Of a DNA stretch of 31,826 bases, positions 17,225-24,899 are shown piece by piece. The notes beneath the pieces are model-generated. The model saw nothing but the letters and a program-made list of their open reading frames with translations, made no database searches and was not told where the DNA came from. The first letter of the stretch is position 1; the number at the start of each line of letters is the position of its first letter. The DNA is from Methanomicrobia archaeon (GTDB lineage Archaea; Methanobacteriota_B; Thermococci; Methanofastidiosales; NM3): the NCBI GenBank assembly GCA_011372835.1, contig DSAJ01000112.1, forward strand, positions 1 to 31,826. The letters run 5' to 3'. Position numbers and translations under genes: made by a program.

Positions 17225-18892
17225 ATGCGTCGGTCTGTCTGTGGAGCGGCACTGGTCCTCATCGTCCTCCTCTCGGGGGCGATGGTGGCAGGTGCCGACC
17301 TCCAGGTATATATACAGTGGAGTGGGGAAGAGGCCCAGGTCTATGCAGGGTACTCTACGAGCATAGACGTAACCGTGCTCACGAGCAGCACGGGTGAGCC
17401 TACGACCACCCCTCCACCGACCACCTCGCCACCACCAACGACCACGCCACTTCCAACCCCGCCCGAACCACCCGAGGAATCCTCGTTCGTGACGGGAGGG
17501 GGCATGGGCATGGCGGGGTCAGGAGGCTCGAACGCCTTCAAGATGGCCAACGTGAACAACATCTACCTCAGCGTCATGGGCCCTCCAGAATGGGATGTGA
17601 CGCTCTCCGAGGACCGGCTCATACTCGAGGGCAATGACAGCGAGACCGTCACCGTCGACGTCTCGGTCCCCGAGGGCGAGGCGCCAGGCCTCTACGAGGT
17701 GCAGTTCACCGCAACGTCATCGATCGGCGACAGGTCTGTGACCCTTCCGGTACGCGTACTCGAACCATACGACGTGATACTGTCAAACCTTGTCATCACG
17801 CCGGAGGAGCCGGCGCTTGGCGACACGGTCAACGTCAGCGTCGACGTGACCGTCGACGGCGATGTGAACCTGCCTGACAAGATAATCGGCCTCTACATCC
17901 CGGAGATCGCACAGGGCAACCTCGCTTCGACGACGCTGTCGTTTGAACCGAACTCCACACAGACCGTCACGCTCTCATGGGGCGCAAGCAGGCTTGGCGA
18001 CCTAACCGCCAAGATGTACCTCAATCCGCACCAGTACGACTCGAACATTGACAACAACTCCATACAGACCGCTTTTTCGGTAAGCGAGGCAGAAGATCCC
18101 TGCACGCTCGCAGAGGAGACGTTCGAGGCGGCCATGGAGATCTACGAGGAGGACTGCGAGGAAGCGCGCTCCCAGCTCGAGATAGCCCGGGCCCTCTATG
18201 AACAGTGCGGCGACGAGGAAGGCGTGGCCCAGTGCGACTTCTACATGGAAAAGTGCGACAAGTACGGCCTTGCAGAGGAGCTTGTCGAACAGGGCGATGC
18301 ATTTGCCGACCAGGGCGACTGCGAGAGCGCCATCAGCAAGTGGCAGGACGCCAGGGAGATCTATGCCAGCTACGACGACGATGCAATGGTCCAGATGATC
18401 GATGACCGTATCGAGTCGTGCGAAGAGGACGACGGGACGCCATGGTACATGCAGACGTGGTTCCTTGGGCTGCTGCTGTTGCTCCTGCTCTTGGCAATCC
18501 TTATCATCCTCCTTGCCCGTCGCAGGGAAGAGGAAGAGGAGGAAGAAGGGCCGCCACCCGAGTTCTACGGGGAAGCAGCACCAGTGCCGCCACCAGGACC
18601 TCCGGAGGGAGGCGAGGGTGCACAGCGAACGCTCGTGACGCCGGTAGCGCCCGGACGCACGGCGCCGACGCCAAGCGACCCTGATGTCGCCAAGCTCGTG
18701 GACGGTCTTGACAAGGCAGTGGCACACTACGAACCCGAGACGATACGCAAGGACCTCAAGGGTGCCGTGTCGAACTACTCGAAGATCGTCGACCGCCGCA
18801 ACACGCTCGCTGCCCGCATGGACAAGGAAACGCTTGACTACGTGGATGAACAGATAAGGCTCCTTGAAGATAAGATATTCAACGAGCTTTAA
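17225..18892 (+). CDS. Single-pass membrane protein with CARDB-like and helical Cys-rich ectodomain, partner of the giant protein
   Basis: This 555-residue protein has a signal peptide (1-23), a Thr/Pro linker (54-86), a Gly-rich patch, then one or two beta-sandwich domains (about 110-290). The second resembles CARDB: ILSNLVITPEEPALGDTVNVSVDV. Residues 292-403 are helical, acidic and TPR-like, with seven or so Cys that may pair. A clear membrane helix (412-431) is followed by RRREEEEEEE, a Pro-rich stretch and a charged helical tail inside the cell (485-555). I start at ATG 17225 because GGTGA lies five bases upstream; GTG 17216 is also open. It lies 15 nt after the giant gene, so the two are co-transcribed. 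It could anchor or export the giant protein; that is inference. Confidence 0.78.
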   Translation: MRRSVCGAALVLIVLLSGAMVAGADLQVYIQWSGEEAQVYAGYSTSIDVTVLTSSTGEPTTTPPPTTSPPPTTTPLPTPPEPPEESSFVTGGGMGMAGSGGSNAFKMANVNNIYLSVMGPPEWDVTLSEDRLILEGNDSETVTVDVSVPEGEAPGLYEVQFTATSSIGDRSVTLPVRVLEPYDVILSNLVITPEEPALGDTVNVSVDVTVDGDVNLPDKIIGLYIPEIAQGNLASTTLSFEPNSTQTVTLSWGASRLGDLTAKMYLNPHQYDSNIDNNSIQTAFSVSEAEDPCTLAEETFEAAMEIYEEDCEEARSQLEIARALYEQCGDEEGVAQCDFYMEKCDKYGLAEELVEQGDAFADQGDCESAISKWQDAREIYASYDDDAMVQMIDDRIESCEEDDGTPWYMQTWFLGLLLLLLLLAILIILLARRREEEEEEEGPPPEFYGEAAPVPPPGPPEGGEGAQRTLVTPVAPGRTAPTPSDPDVAKLVDGLDKAVAHYEPETIRKDLKGAVSNYSKIVDRRNTLAARMDKETLDYVDEQIRLLEDKIFNEL

Positions 18893-19070
18893 TCTTTTCC
18901 TTTATTTTTCTTTTATTAATTATTTTTTAATTTATTTTTATTAAATATTTTATAATTTAATATTTATATTTTTATTATAAGTATATATTAATATTATTTT
19001 TTTTTCTAATATCAATTTACCAATAGATAAGTTTATATATAGGTTATTTATCTTATAATCTTTGGAGGTG
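18893..19070 (+). promoter_or_regulatory. AT-rich intergenic region: terminator run, then promoter of the small lysine-rich gene
   Basis: The first part is a pyrimidine/T-rich run (CTTTTCCTTTATTTTTC and similar) fitting transcription termination of the surface operon. The rest is nearly pure A/T up to a TATA box GTTTATATAT at 19031-19040. GGAGGTG (19064-19070) is a near-perfect ribosome site five bases before ATG 19076. Confidence 0.6.
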
Positions 19071-19075
19071 TGTGC

Positions 19076-19147
19076 ATGGGAGCTAAGGCATCGCCTAAAA
19101 AGAAGAAAGAAACGACTGCAACTCAGAAGAACGTAAAAAAGAAGTGA
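19076..19147 (+). CDS. 23-residue lysine-rich protein, unknown function
   Basis: A tiny gene with its own consensus TATA box, a strong GGAGGTG ribosome site and a downstream A6-TTAG-T6 hairpin. It encodes 23 residues beginning MGAKASPKKKKE and ending KNVKKK. About ten residues are Lys, with none hydrophobic enough to make a core, so it is probably disordered and binds nucleic acid or the ribosome. The signals are among the best in the window, suggesting high expression. I do not recognise the family. It resembles in composition the tails of small ribosomal proteins, but no known one matches. It lies alone between the surface operon and rpoK. Confidence 0.65.
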   Translation: MGAKASPKKKKETTATQKNVKKK

Positions 19148-19155
19148 TTCTTCGC

Positions 19156-19171
19156 AAAAAATTAGTTTTTT
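19156..19171 (+). terminator. Terminator of the small lysine-rich gene
   Basis: AAAAAA-TTAG-TTTTTT lies 8 nt after the stop codon of the 23-residue gene. The T-run is enough for archaeal termination; the pairing itself is A/T only and weak. Confidence 0.45.
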
Positions 19172-19179
19172 ACTTAATT

Positions 19180-19205
19180 GGGGACAGGCGTCACAGCATG
19201 TCCCC
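19180..19205. other. Unexplained GC-rich hairpin
   Basis: GGGGACA (19180-19186) pairs with TGTCCCC (19199-19205) around a 12-nt loop, in an otherwise A/T-rich gap between the small gene and rpoK. The rest of 19206-19328 shows no frame with a start and ribosome site. It may be a transcript end, a small RNA or an operator. Confidence 0.35.
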
Positions 19206-19365
19206 GCCTCTCCTCATCATATGTGCTTGAGGCCGCACGCCACGGTCATCGCAAGGCTTTTAAGGTGTAAAAATGGCCCAAGGATACCGAAATAATTAAA
19301 AACAGTATGCGTAACGTTATTAAGGTTCTTATATCTTATCGTTTACCGAGAACGTACGAAACCGG

Positions 19366-19545
19366 GTGATTCCTATACGATTGAATAGATACGAGCGTGC
19401 ACGGGTCATAGGCGCACGGGCCCTGCAGATATCCATGGATGCGCCAATCCTCATTGATACTGACGACTTCGACTCCATTCGCGTTGCGATCAAGGAGCTC
19501 GAAATGGGTGTCCTTCCCATTACCGTCGTACGTCCGGATGAGTGA
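19366..19545 (+). CDS. rpoK: DNA-directed RNA polymerase subunit K (Rpb6/omega homologue)
   Basis: This 59-residue subunit stabilises the polymerase core. It carries the diagnostic RYERARVIGARALQIS block, then SMDAPILID and the ending ELEMGVLPITVVRP. Length matches archaeal subunit K. The start is GTG at 19366, about 8 nt after the transcription start predicted from TTATATC (19329-19335). TTG at 19381 is an alternative nearer to the usual family N-terminus. The TGA stop ends 2 nt before fen1, so the two are co-transcribed. Confidence 0.93.
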   Translation: MIPIRLNRYERARVIGARALQISMDAPILIDTDDFDSIRVAIKELEMGVLPITVVRPDE

Positions 19546-19547
19546 TC

Positions 19548-20546
19548 ATGGGCGTCGACCTCAAGGATGTGGTGCCGCGCACCGAGTTCGACTTCGCGGC
19601 GCTCCATGGGAAGGTGCTGGCGGTGGATGCGCTCAATGCGCTCTACCAGTTCCTGGCAATCATACGCCAGCGTGACGGCGAGGTGCTCAAGGACTCCCAG
19701 GGACGCACCACATCACATCTTTCAGGTCTTTTTTATCGTTCCATCAATCTGCTTGAAATGGGCATCCGTCCTGTATACGTCTTTGACGGCACGCCTCCGC
19801 GCGAGAAGATCGACACGTTGCGCGAACGCAAGGAGCACAAGGACGAGGCCAAGAAGAAGGCCATCCGTGCGAAGGTCGAGGGCAGGAAGGAGGACTATGC
19901 CAAGTATTCACAGCAGATGCTTACCTTCACCTCCGACATGCTCGCCGAGGCACGGGACCTGCTGACCTTCATGGGCATCCCCTACATCGATGCGCCCTCC
20001 GAGGGGGAGGCGCAGGCCTCCCACATGTGCAGCATCGACAAGCGCGTCTTCGCGGTAGCGTCCCAGGACTACGATTCGCTGCTCTTCGGTGCGCCGACGC
20101 TGATCCGCAACGTCACGATCTCGGGCCGGCGCAAGATGCCTGGCAAGAACGTCTACCGTGAGGTCGTTCCCGAACAGGTCGAGCTCGCAGCGGTGCTCGA
20201 ATCGCTCTCGCTCACGCGCGAGCAGCTCGTCGAGGTCGCGCTGCTCGTGGGCACCGACTACAATCTCGGGGTCAAGGGCATCGGGCCGAAGAAGGCGCTT
20301 GACGTCGTTCGGGAAGGGTCGTTCTCATCGTATGACGTCGATGCGACGCTAAAGGACCTCTTCCTCTCGCCAAAGGTCACCGACGACTACGAGTTCTCGT
20401 TCTCGTCGCCTCAGTCGAGCAGTATCGAGTCGTTCCTCTGCGACAAGCGCGACTTTTCACACATACGCGTGGAGCGCGCCCTGGAACGATTGGAAAAGGG
20501 AATCGAGAGCGTCATCAAACAAGAGACGCTCGATCAGTGGTTCTAA
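19548..20546 (+). CDS. fen: Flap endonuclease 1
   Basis: This structure-specific nuclease of 332 residues removes 5' flaps in Okazaki-fragment maturation and repair. The start ATG 19548 gives the required MGVDL N-terminus. Metal ligands are seen as Asp27, Asp80, Glu152, Glu154, Asp174 and Asp176, with a further Asp in LVGTDYN. The H3TH motif follows (GVKGIGPKKAL). The last eight residues, QETLDQWF, form a PIP box for the PCNA clamp. GTGATC before the start lies across the rpoK stop. The gene is convergent with the aEF1B gene, 11 nt away. Confidence 0.97.
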   Translation: MGVDLKDVVPRTEFDFAALHGKVLAVDALNALYQFLAIIRQRDGEVLKDSQGRTTSHLSGLFYRSINLLEMGIRPVYVFDGTPPREKIDTLRERKEHKDEAKKKAIRAKVEGRKEDYAKYSQQMLTFTSDMLAEARDLLTFMGIPYIDAPSEGEAQASHMCSIDKRVFAVASQDYDSLLFGAPTLIRNVTISGRRKMPGKNVYREVVPEQVELAAVLESLSLTREQLVEVALLVGTDYNLGVKGIGPKKALDVVREGSFSSYDVDATLKDLFLSPKVTDDYEFSFSSPQSSSIESFLCDKRDFSHIRVERALERLEKGIESVIKQETLDQWF

Positions 20547-20557
20547 GAAAAGCGGGC

Positions 20558-20836
20558 CTAGAGCAGGCGCCTGACATCGGTGATGTCCACTTCGCTCACG
20601 TTCTCGAGGGTATCGAACGCCTCTACTGCCGGGTCGAGGTCGCCGCCCTCCTTGTCAGACGTGAGGATCATGACGTTGAGCGCCACGAGGCCGAACGCAA
20701 TTGGTTCTTCCTCTATCTTGTGTATCTTCATGTTGCCAGGCACTGCGTCCTGGATCTTCGTCTTAAGGGCCTCGAGGTCGGTCTCCACGCCCTCTGGCAT
20801 GACCCGTATCGTTGCTACCGTGTTATAATCGCTCAT
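20558..20836 (-). CDS. ef1b: Translation elongation factor aEF1B (nucleotide exchange factor)
   Basis: A 92-residue ferredoxin-like protein that recharges aEF1A with GTP. It shows the family's VATIRVMPEGVETDLEAL start, IEEEPIAFGLVAL centre and SEVDITDVRRLL end. Full length for archaea. GGAGAG lies 8 nt before the ATG at 20836, just inside the spacer after the upstream zinc-ribbon gene (13 nt gap), so the two are probably co-transcribed, an order common in archaea. Confidence 0.95.
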   Translation of the reverse strand: MSDYNTVATIRVMPEGVETDLEALKTKIQDAVPGNMKIHKIEEEPIAFGLVALNVMILTSDKEGGDLDPAVEAFDTLENVSEVDITDVRRLL

Positions 20837-20849
20837 TGTGAATCTCTCC

Positions 20850-21005
20850 TTACGGTCCGATGAATCCGCAGCTCGTACATGTGTACTTATTACCAAGCAC
20901 CCTGCACTTCTCACACCGAATGACCGTCTCCTCGCATTCGGGGCACGGGAACTGGACCATCTTTTCCTTAGGGGTAATCTCTCTATGACAAGAAGAACAT
21001 TTCAT
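20850..21005 (-). CDS. Small zinc-ribbon protein (archaeal DUF1610/HVO_2753-type)
   Basis: This 51-residue protein has four Cys pairs: CSSC at 3-6, CPEC at 21-24, CEKC at 31-34 and CTSC at 43-46, ending CGFIGP. This is the pattern of the archaeal two-zinc protein usually found just before aEF1B. It is thought to bind RNA or act in translation, but the role is not settled. GAGGAGTGA lies just upstream of the ATG at 21005, a strong ribosome site. Confidence 0.88.
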   Translation of the reverse strand: MKCSSCHREITPKEKMVQFPCPECEETVIRCEKCRVLGNKYTCTSCGFIGP

Positions 21006-21022
21006 GAACTTCACTCCTCAGG

Positions 21023-22015
21023 CTACTTCCTGTTGATAAACTTCTTCGCTATGCTCACTTTATAAGTCTTTCCTTTCTTCTCGCGCATGAGTATCTGTTT
21101 TCCCTCCAGGTCATTGACGATGCGGGAGACCTTCGGGCGCGAGTAGTTAGTGAGCTCGGGCAGCTCGTCCTGGCGCAGCTCCCCGCCTGTGCGCACGATA
21201 GCGTTGACGACCGTGCGCTCATCCTCTGTCAGGACGAAAAGCGGCACCTCGGGTGTCTGCCTCGTGCTCCGGTATCGAAGCAGCGCATACATCGCGACGA
21301 TGCCGATGAGCGTCCCGAAGATAAACGATGCGGGAGAGAGGATGTCAAGCCCGCCGCCTGGTCGCTCGATGACCTCGTGCGGGTCGATGTCCTCGCCGAT
21401 GTGCACGTATTCGATGCCCATGGCGTCGAGCTCGTCAAAGACGCCCTGTTCGATCGTCGAGCCGATGACATATACCGTCTCGCACCCGAGCGACTCGAGC
21501 GCCCTGCTCGTGTCGTAGGTCAGCGTCGTGTCGTTGGTGAGCAGTATGGGACACGAGAGCTGCATGGCCGCCTGCAGACCGACGAGGTACGACTCCTCCA
21601 CGGACCCGTTGAGCACGACGGCATGCGGCGACTTCTTCCATGTCTCGATGGCAAAGAGCGCAGCCGTGTTCTCCCGCGCAAGGCCGCTTTTTCGCTCCAC
21701 CTCGTAGCCGATCTCCCGGATGGTCTCCTCGACCGCATCCGAGATCGCCGTGTCGACGCCCCCCAGTATCAGCACCCTGCGCGCACCGTTCTGGTAGTAG
21801 CCTGCGAGCTGTTTTTGTTCGTTCGCATCAAGCGCGTCGCCTGATACCTGGAGCAGGGGAATGTCATGTGCCGATGCGAAGGGGAGGCCGATGACGTACT
21901 CGATGGGAATGTCGTCCCTGACGATGATGAGGTCGTGCTCGGTCGGGCTGGCACCTGCGCTCGCACACGACACGCACAAGAAAAGCATCACGAGGGCGAT
22001 GGCTGACCGTTTCAT
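21023..22015 (-). CDS. Membrane-anchored protein with cell-wall-binding-2-like ectodomain and cytoplasmic winged helix
   Basis: This 330-residue protein has a signal peptide (1-22), an extracellular part (23-228), one membrane helix (229-248) and a cytoplasmic winged-helix domain (about 262-330). The ectodomain matches cell-wall-binding repeat 2: QLAGYYQNGARRVLILGGVDTAIS and, later, VYVIGSTIEQGVFDEL. The C-terminal part, with ELRQDELPELTNYSRPKVSRIVNDLE, resembles archaeal membrane-tethered regulators. It may sense the envelope and act on DNA. ATG 22015 fits the TATA (ATAAAAA, plus strand 22047-22053), which predicts transcription from about 22024. The ATG at 22036 would lie upstream of that. 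It is divergent from the AAA+ ATPase gene. Confidence 0.78.
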   Translation of the reverse strand: MKRSAIALVMLFLCVSCASAGASPTEHDLIIVRDDIPIEYVIGLPFASAHDIPLLQVSGDALDANEQKQLAGYYQNGARRVLILGGVDTAISDAVEETIREIGYEVERKSGLARENTAALFAIETWKKSPHAVVLNGSVEESYLVGLQAAMQLSCPILLTNDTTLTYDTSRALESLGCETVYVIGSTIEQGVFDELDAMGIEYVHIGEDIDPHEVIERPGGGLDILSPASFIFGTLIGIVAMYALLRYRSTRQTPEVPLFVLTEDERTVVNAIVRTGGELRQDELPELTNYSRPKVSRIVNDLEGKQILMREKKGKTYKVSIAKKFINRK

Positions 22016-22033
22016 GATAATTCCATAAAGAAT

Positions 22034-22130
22034 CATTTTCCTACGAATAAAAACCTTTCTCTATCGTGATTTCGGTAATATCGCGTTTGAAATACGTAAG
22101 ATTTATATTAATTTATACTGTAGGAAAAAT
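22034..22130. promoter_or_regulatory. Divergent promoters sharing an inverted GTAGGAAAA element
   Basis: Both promoters are followed by GTAGGAAAA: on plus at 22120-22128 and on minus at 22044-22036. The TATA boxes are ATTTATAT/ATTTATAC (22101-22118, plus) and TTTTTAT (22053-22047, minus). The element lies just downstream of each TATA, so a shared operator is possible, though a 9-bp match in AT-rich DNA could be chance. Confidence 0.35.
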
Positions 22131-22141
22131 AAGGTGTATTA

Positions 22142-23347
22142 ATGTACGAACAATCGAATCCTCCTGATTATTCTCGATTCGCACTTGCACGCAATCCATT
22201 CACGTCGCTGTCAAGCGAAGGCATAGAGAACGTGGAGGACATCCACGTCTCACAGACGATCGATACCAGGCTTGCCGAGATCCTCTCCGAGGTCGTTGAC
22301 AACAGCTCATCGCTTGCCATCTCGCTCGTAGGCGAGCTTGGGGCCGGAAAGACACAGCGCCTCAAGGGCATCATGAGCCTCGTCGAGGGATCCGGCGGAT
22401 TCGTACATTTCCAGAAGGTCGACAACAACGACATCGTCCAGGTGACCCAGAGCTTCCTCGACGCCCTGCATCCCGAAGAGGAGATCGCGGTGCCGCCGCA
22501 GGCGACGGGATTCGTCGCCGCCATCAAGCGCATGTTCGTGCCCGCGCCGCCACCACCCGTCTCATCGCGCCTCCACGTGACCAAGGCGACCTACGACCCC
22601 CAGGCCGTGGCACGCCAGCTCAGAGGGGGCATGGGACGCCACAGCCTCTCGGCACTCATCCTGGACGAGATCGAAAACATCATGACCGCGCCCGAGTCGG
22701 ACCTCATACAGTTCTTCGAGGCGCTGCGCGGATTCATCTCGAACATGCCGAAAGGGTGCCTTTTCGCTTTTGCCTGCACGCCCGAATTCTACAAGCAGTT
22801 GAAGGACAGCTTCCCTGCGTTCACGATACGCCTGCATGCAGAGCTCCAGTGTGAGCAGCTCACCGATAGGAAGGCGTTCGAGCTCATCAGGAAACGCCTC
22901 AGGCAGATGCGCACCGACGAGACCTACGACGAGCTCTACCCGTTTGACGGCTCGGCCATCACGCTGCTCAACAAGGTCTCCAACGGCAACCCGCGCGTGC
23001 TGTTGCGGATGCTCCACTCGGTGCTCTCCGCCGCCGCCCGCGACCCGGTCGTCGACCTCATCGACGAGCGCTACGTGACTCGGCTGGTCGCCGTGCCCAA
23101 CTCGCTCGAGGAGTACATGTCAAAGGTGCCGCCCGAGCTGCGCACCATCATCGATGAGATGATCGGCGAGTTCAACGGGGGGCCGGTAACATACATACAG
23201 CTCTCCAAGTCCACCAAGGAGGCGCCGACGCGCGTCTACACCGACCTCGAGGAGCTCACAGCAATGGGCCTCCTGCGCAAGAAGAAGGGCCACTACGAGA
23301 TTCTCGAGCACATCAAGGACCTGCTCCAGGAAGAGGATGGCACGTGA
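22142..23347 (+). CDS. AAA+ ATPase (Orc1/Cdc6- or STAND-like) with C-terminal winged helix
   Basis: A 401-residue soluble ATPase. Walker A is GELGAGKT (about 64-71) and Walker B is LILDEIEN (about 177-184). A sensor-like segment FAFACTPEF follows, then a lid region with NGNPRVLLRMLHSVL resembling the Cdc6/MoxR lid. The last 80 residues look like a winged helix (GPVTYIQLSKSTKEAPTRVYTDLEELTAMGLL). The N-terminus has NPF, as in ExeA- and Orc-type ATPases. An unusual Pro-rich insertion (PAPPPP) near residue 137 interrupts the core. It does not look like the true replication initiator. AAGGTG lies five bases before ATG 22142. The stop overlaps the AbrB gene by 4 nt. Its role is unknown. Confidence 0.75.
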   Translation: MYEQSNPPDYSRFALARNPFTSLSSEGIENVEDIHVSQTIDTRLAEILSEVVDNSSSLAISLVGELGAGKTQRLKGIMSLVEGSGGFVHFQKVDNNDIVQVTQSFLDALHPEEEIAVPPQATGFVAAIKRMFVPAPPPPVSSRLHVTKATYDPQAVARQLRGGMGRHSLSALILDEIENIMTAPESDLIQFFEALRGFISNMPKGCLFAFACTPEFYKQLKDSFPAFTIRLHAELQCEQLTDRKAFELIRKRLRQMRTDETYDELYPFDGSAITLLNKVSNGNPRVLLRMLHSVLSAAARDPVVDLIDERYVTRLVAVPNSLEEYMSKVPPELRTIIDEMIGEFNGGPVTYIQLSKSTKEAPTRVYTDLEELTAMGLLRKKKGHYEILEHIKDLLQEEDGT

Positions 23348-23550
23348 ACACGAAGGAACAGGAAAGGATTCGCGTTGGTGTGCAGGGGCGCATCACCATA
23401 CCGAAAAGGATACGGGACAAGTACAACATATCACACCTCGACGCGTACCGCGTCTATGTCGTGTCGGACGTGATCATCCTGGAAAAGGACAGTAAGAGGA
23501 ACGGCGACGAAAAGACGCGTTCCCTGGAAGAGTACATGGGCCGCCGCTAG
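23344..23550 (+). CDS. SpoVT/AbrB-domain DNA-binding protein
   Basis: A 68-residue protein whose residues 8-52 form a swapped-hairpin AbrB fold: IRVGVQGRITIPKRIRDKYNI, with the typical G-R-I-T-I-P core. It ends in a short charged tail. Such proteins act as DNA-binding dimers in transcription control or as antitoxins. The GTG start overlaps the ATPase stop (GTGA) with a GGAAGAGGATGG ribosome region inside the ATPase gene, so the two are translationally coupled. No PIN-domain toxin is adjacent, so antitoxin function is not supported. The stop TAG overlaps the convergent SRP54 stop in a CTAG. Confidence 0.85.
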   Translation: MNTKEQERIRVGVQGRITIPKRIRDKYNISHLDAYRVYVVSDVIILEKDSKRNGDEKTRSLEEYMGRR

Positions 23551-24896
23551 AACTTCATGTTCTTGAACATGCCCGGCATGCCCATCTTGCCCATTTTTCG
23601 CTTTCCCATCTGTTTCATCATCTTCTTCATCGCATCGTACTGATTGAGCAGTCCCTTGACGTCCTCCTGGGATGTGCCCGACCCTCGGGCGATGCGCTTG
23701 ACGCGCGAGAAGTGGATGACCTTGGGGTCCTTGAGCTCGCGCTCGGTCATCGAGTTCATGATCACCTTATACCTGGCAAGGTTCTCCTCGCTGGCCTCGA
23801 CGAACTCGCTTGGCAGATTCGCACCCATGCCCGGGATCATCTGGAATATCTGCTGCATGGGGCCCATGTTGGAGAGCATCTCGAGCTGCTGGTACATGTC
23901 CTTGAGCGTGAACTTGCCGGACAGCATCTTCTGGGCGTCCTTTTGCGAGAACTCCTGTTCATGGGATGCGTCCTTGACCTTGTCGAGCAGCGTCTTGAGG
24001 TCGCCGAATCCCAGCAGCTTCGCGACGAACTGCTCAGGCGAGAACTTCTCGATATTCTCGATGCGTTCGCCCTCGCCGATGAACTTGATCGGCGCTCCCG
24101 TCGCCGCGACGGCCGAGAGCGCACCTCCGCCCTTTGCAGAGCCGTCGAGCTTCGTGATGATGATGGAGCCAAGCTCCGTTGCCTGCTTGAACGCCTTGGC
24201 CTGGTGCTGCGCCTGCTGGCCTATCGTGCCGTCGATGACGAGTACCGTCTCATCGGGATGCACCGCGTCGGCTATCTCGCGCATCTCCTCGATGAGGCCC
24301 GTCTCATCCTTGTGCCTGCCCGCGGTGTCGACGATGACGATGTCGTACTTCTTCTCCCTGAAGTGCGTGACCCCCTCGCGAGCGAGGCGCGTCGCGCTCT
24401 CCTCGTCGGGGTCGCCCCACACATCGATGTTGACCGGTTCGACATACTGCTTGAGCTGGTAGTATGCACCGGGACGCCAGGTATCGGTACAGACGATGCC
24501 GACCTTGAATCCCTTCTTCTGGAAGTAGCGTGCGAGCTTGCCGGTGGTCGTGGTCTTGCCCGACCCCTGGATGCCCACCATGAGCAGCACGCTCGTGCCC
24601 GAGGGCTTGAGGTTGACCTTCTCGCTGGTCTCGCCGAGGAACTTCGTGATCTCCTCGTAGACGATGCGGATGATGTGCTCCTTTCTGGAGACGCCGGGCG
24701 GTACCTTCTCCTCGAGCGCCCTGTTCTCGATCGTCTTCGTCACGTCGAGGACGAGCTGGACGTTGACGTCGGCCATGAGAAGGGCGCGTTGGATGTCCTT
24801 GACGACCTCCTTGATGACGTCCCTGTCAACGACTGATGAGTGTGAGACCTTGCTCAGGGCACCGGAGAGGGCCTTGCTGAGTGATTCGAGTGCCAT
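23547..24896 (-). CDS. srp54: Signal recognition particle GTPase SRP54
   Basis: This 449-residue protein recognises signal peptides on ribosomes and hands them to the FtsY receptor. An N-terminal helical domain (1-90) is followed by the G domain: GIQGSGKTTTTGKLA near 107, DTAGRH and TKLDGSAKGGG. The Met-rich M domain with ARGSGTSQEDV, which binds SRP RNA, follows from about 320. The C-terminus is a run of Met/Lys (KKMMKQMGKRKMGKMGMPGM). All motifs are intact. It lies 3 nt after the four-HTH gene's stop, so the two share a transcript. The SRP RNA gene is not in this window. Confidence 0.97.
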   Translation of the reverse strand: MALESLSKALSGALSKVSHSSVVDRDVIKEVVKDIQRALLMADVNVQLVLDVTKTIENRALEEKVPPGVSRKEHIIRIVYEEITKFLGETSEKVNLKPSGTSVLLMVGIQGSGKTTTTGKLARYFQKKGFKVGIVCTDTWRPGAYYQLKQYVEPVNIDVWGDPDEESATRLAREGVTHFREKKYDIVIVDTAGRHKDETGLIEEMREIADAVHPDETVLVIDGTIGQQAQHQAKAFKQATELGSIIITKLDGSAKGGGALSAVAATGAPIKFIGEGERIENIEKFSPEQFVAKLLGFGDLKTLLDKVKDASHEQEFSQKDAQKMLSGKFTLKDMYQQLEMLSNMGPMQQIFQMIPGMGANLPSEFVEASEENLARYKVIMNSMTERELKDPKVIHFSRVKRIARGSGTSQEDVKGLLNQYDAMKKMMKQMGKRKMGKMGMPGMFKNMKF

Positions 24897-24899
24897 TGC

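Noticed and set aside
19180..19225. Possible C/D-box guide RNA on the minus strand (ATGATGA near 19221)
   Set aside because: No D box (CTGA) or D' box could be found at the right distance.
22015..22036. Earlier ATG (22036) for the membrane winged-helix protein
   Set aside because: It lies upstream of the transcription start predicted from its TATA box, and the ATG at 22015 gives a cleaner signal peptide.
23344..23550. Toxin-antitoxin locus based on the AbrB protein
   Set aside because: No PIN or MazF-type toxin is adjacent; the coupled gene is an AAA+ ATPase.
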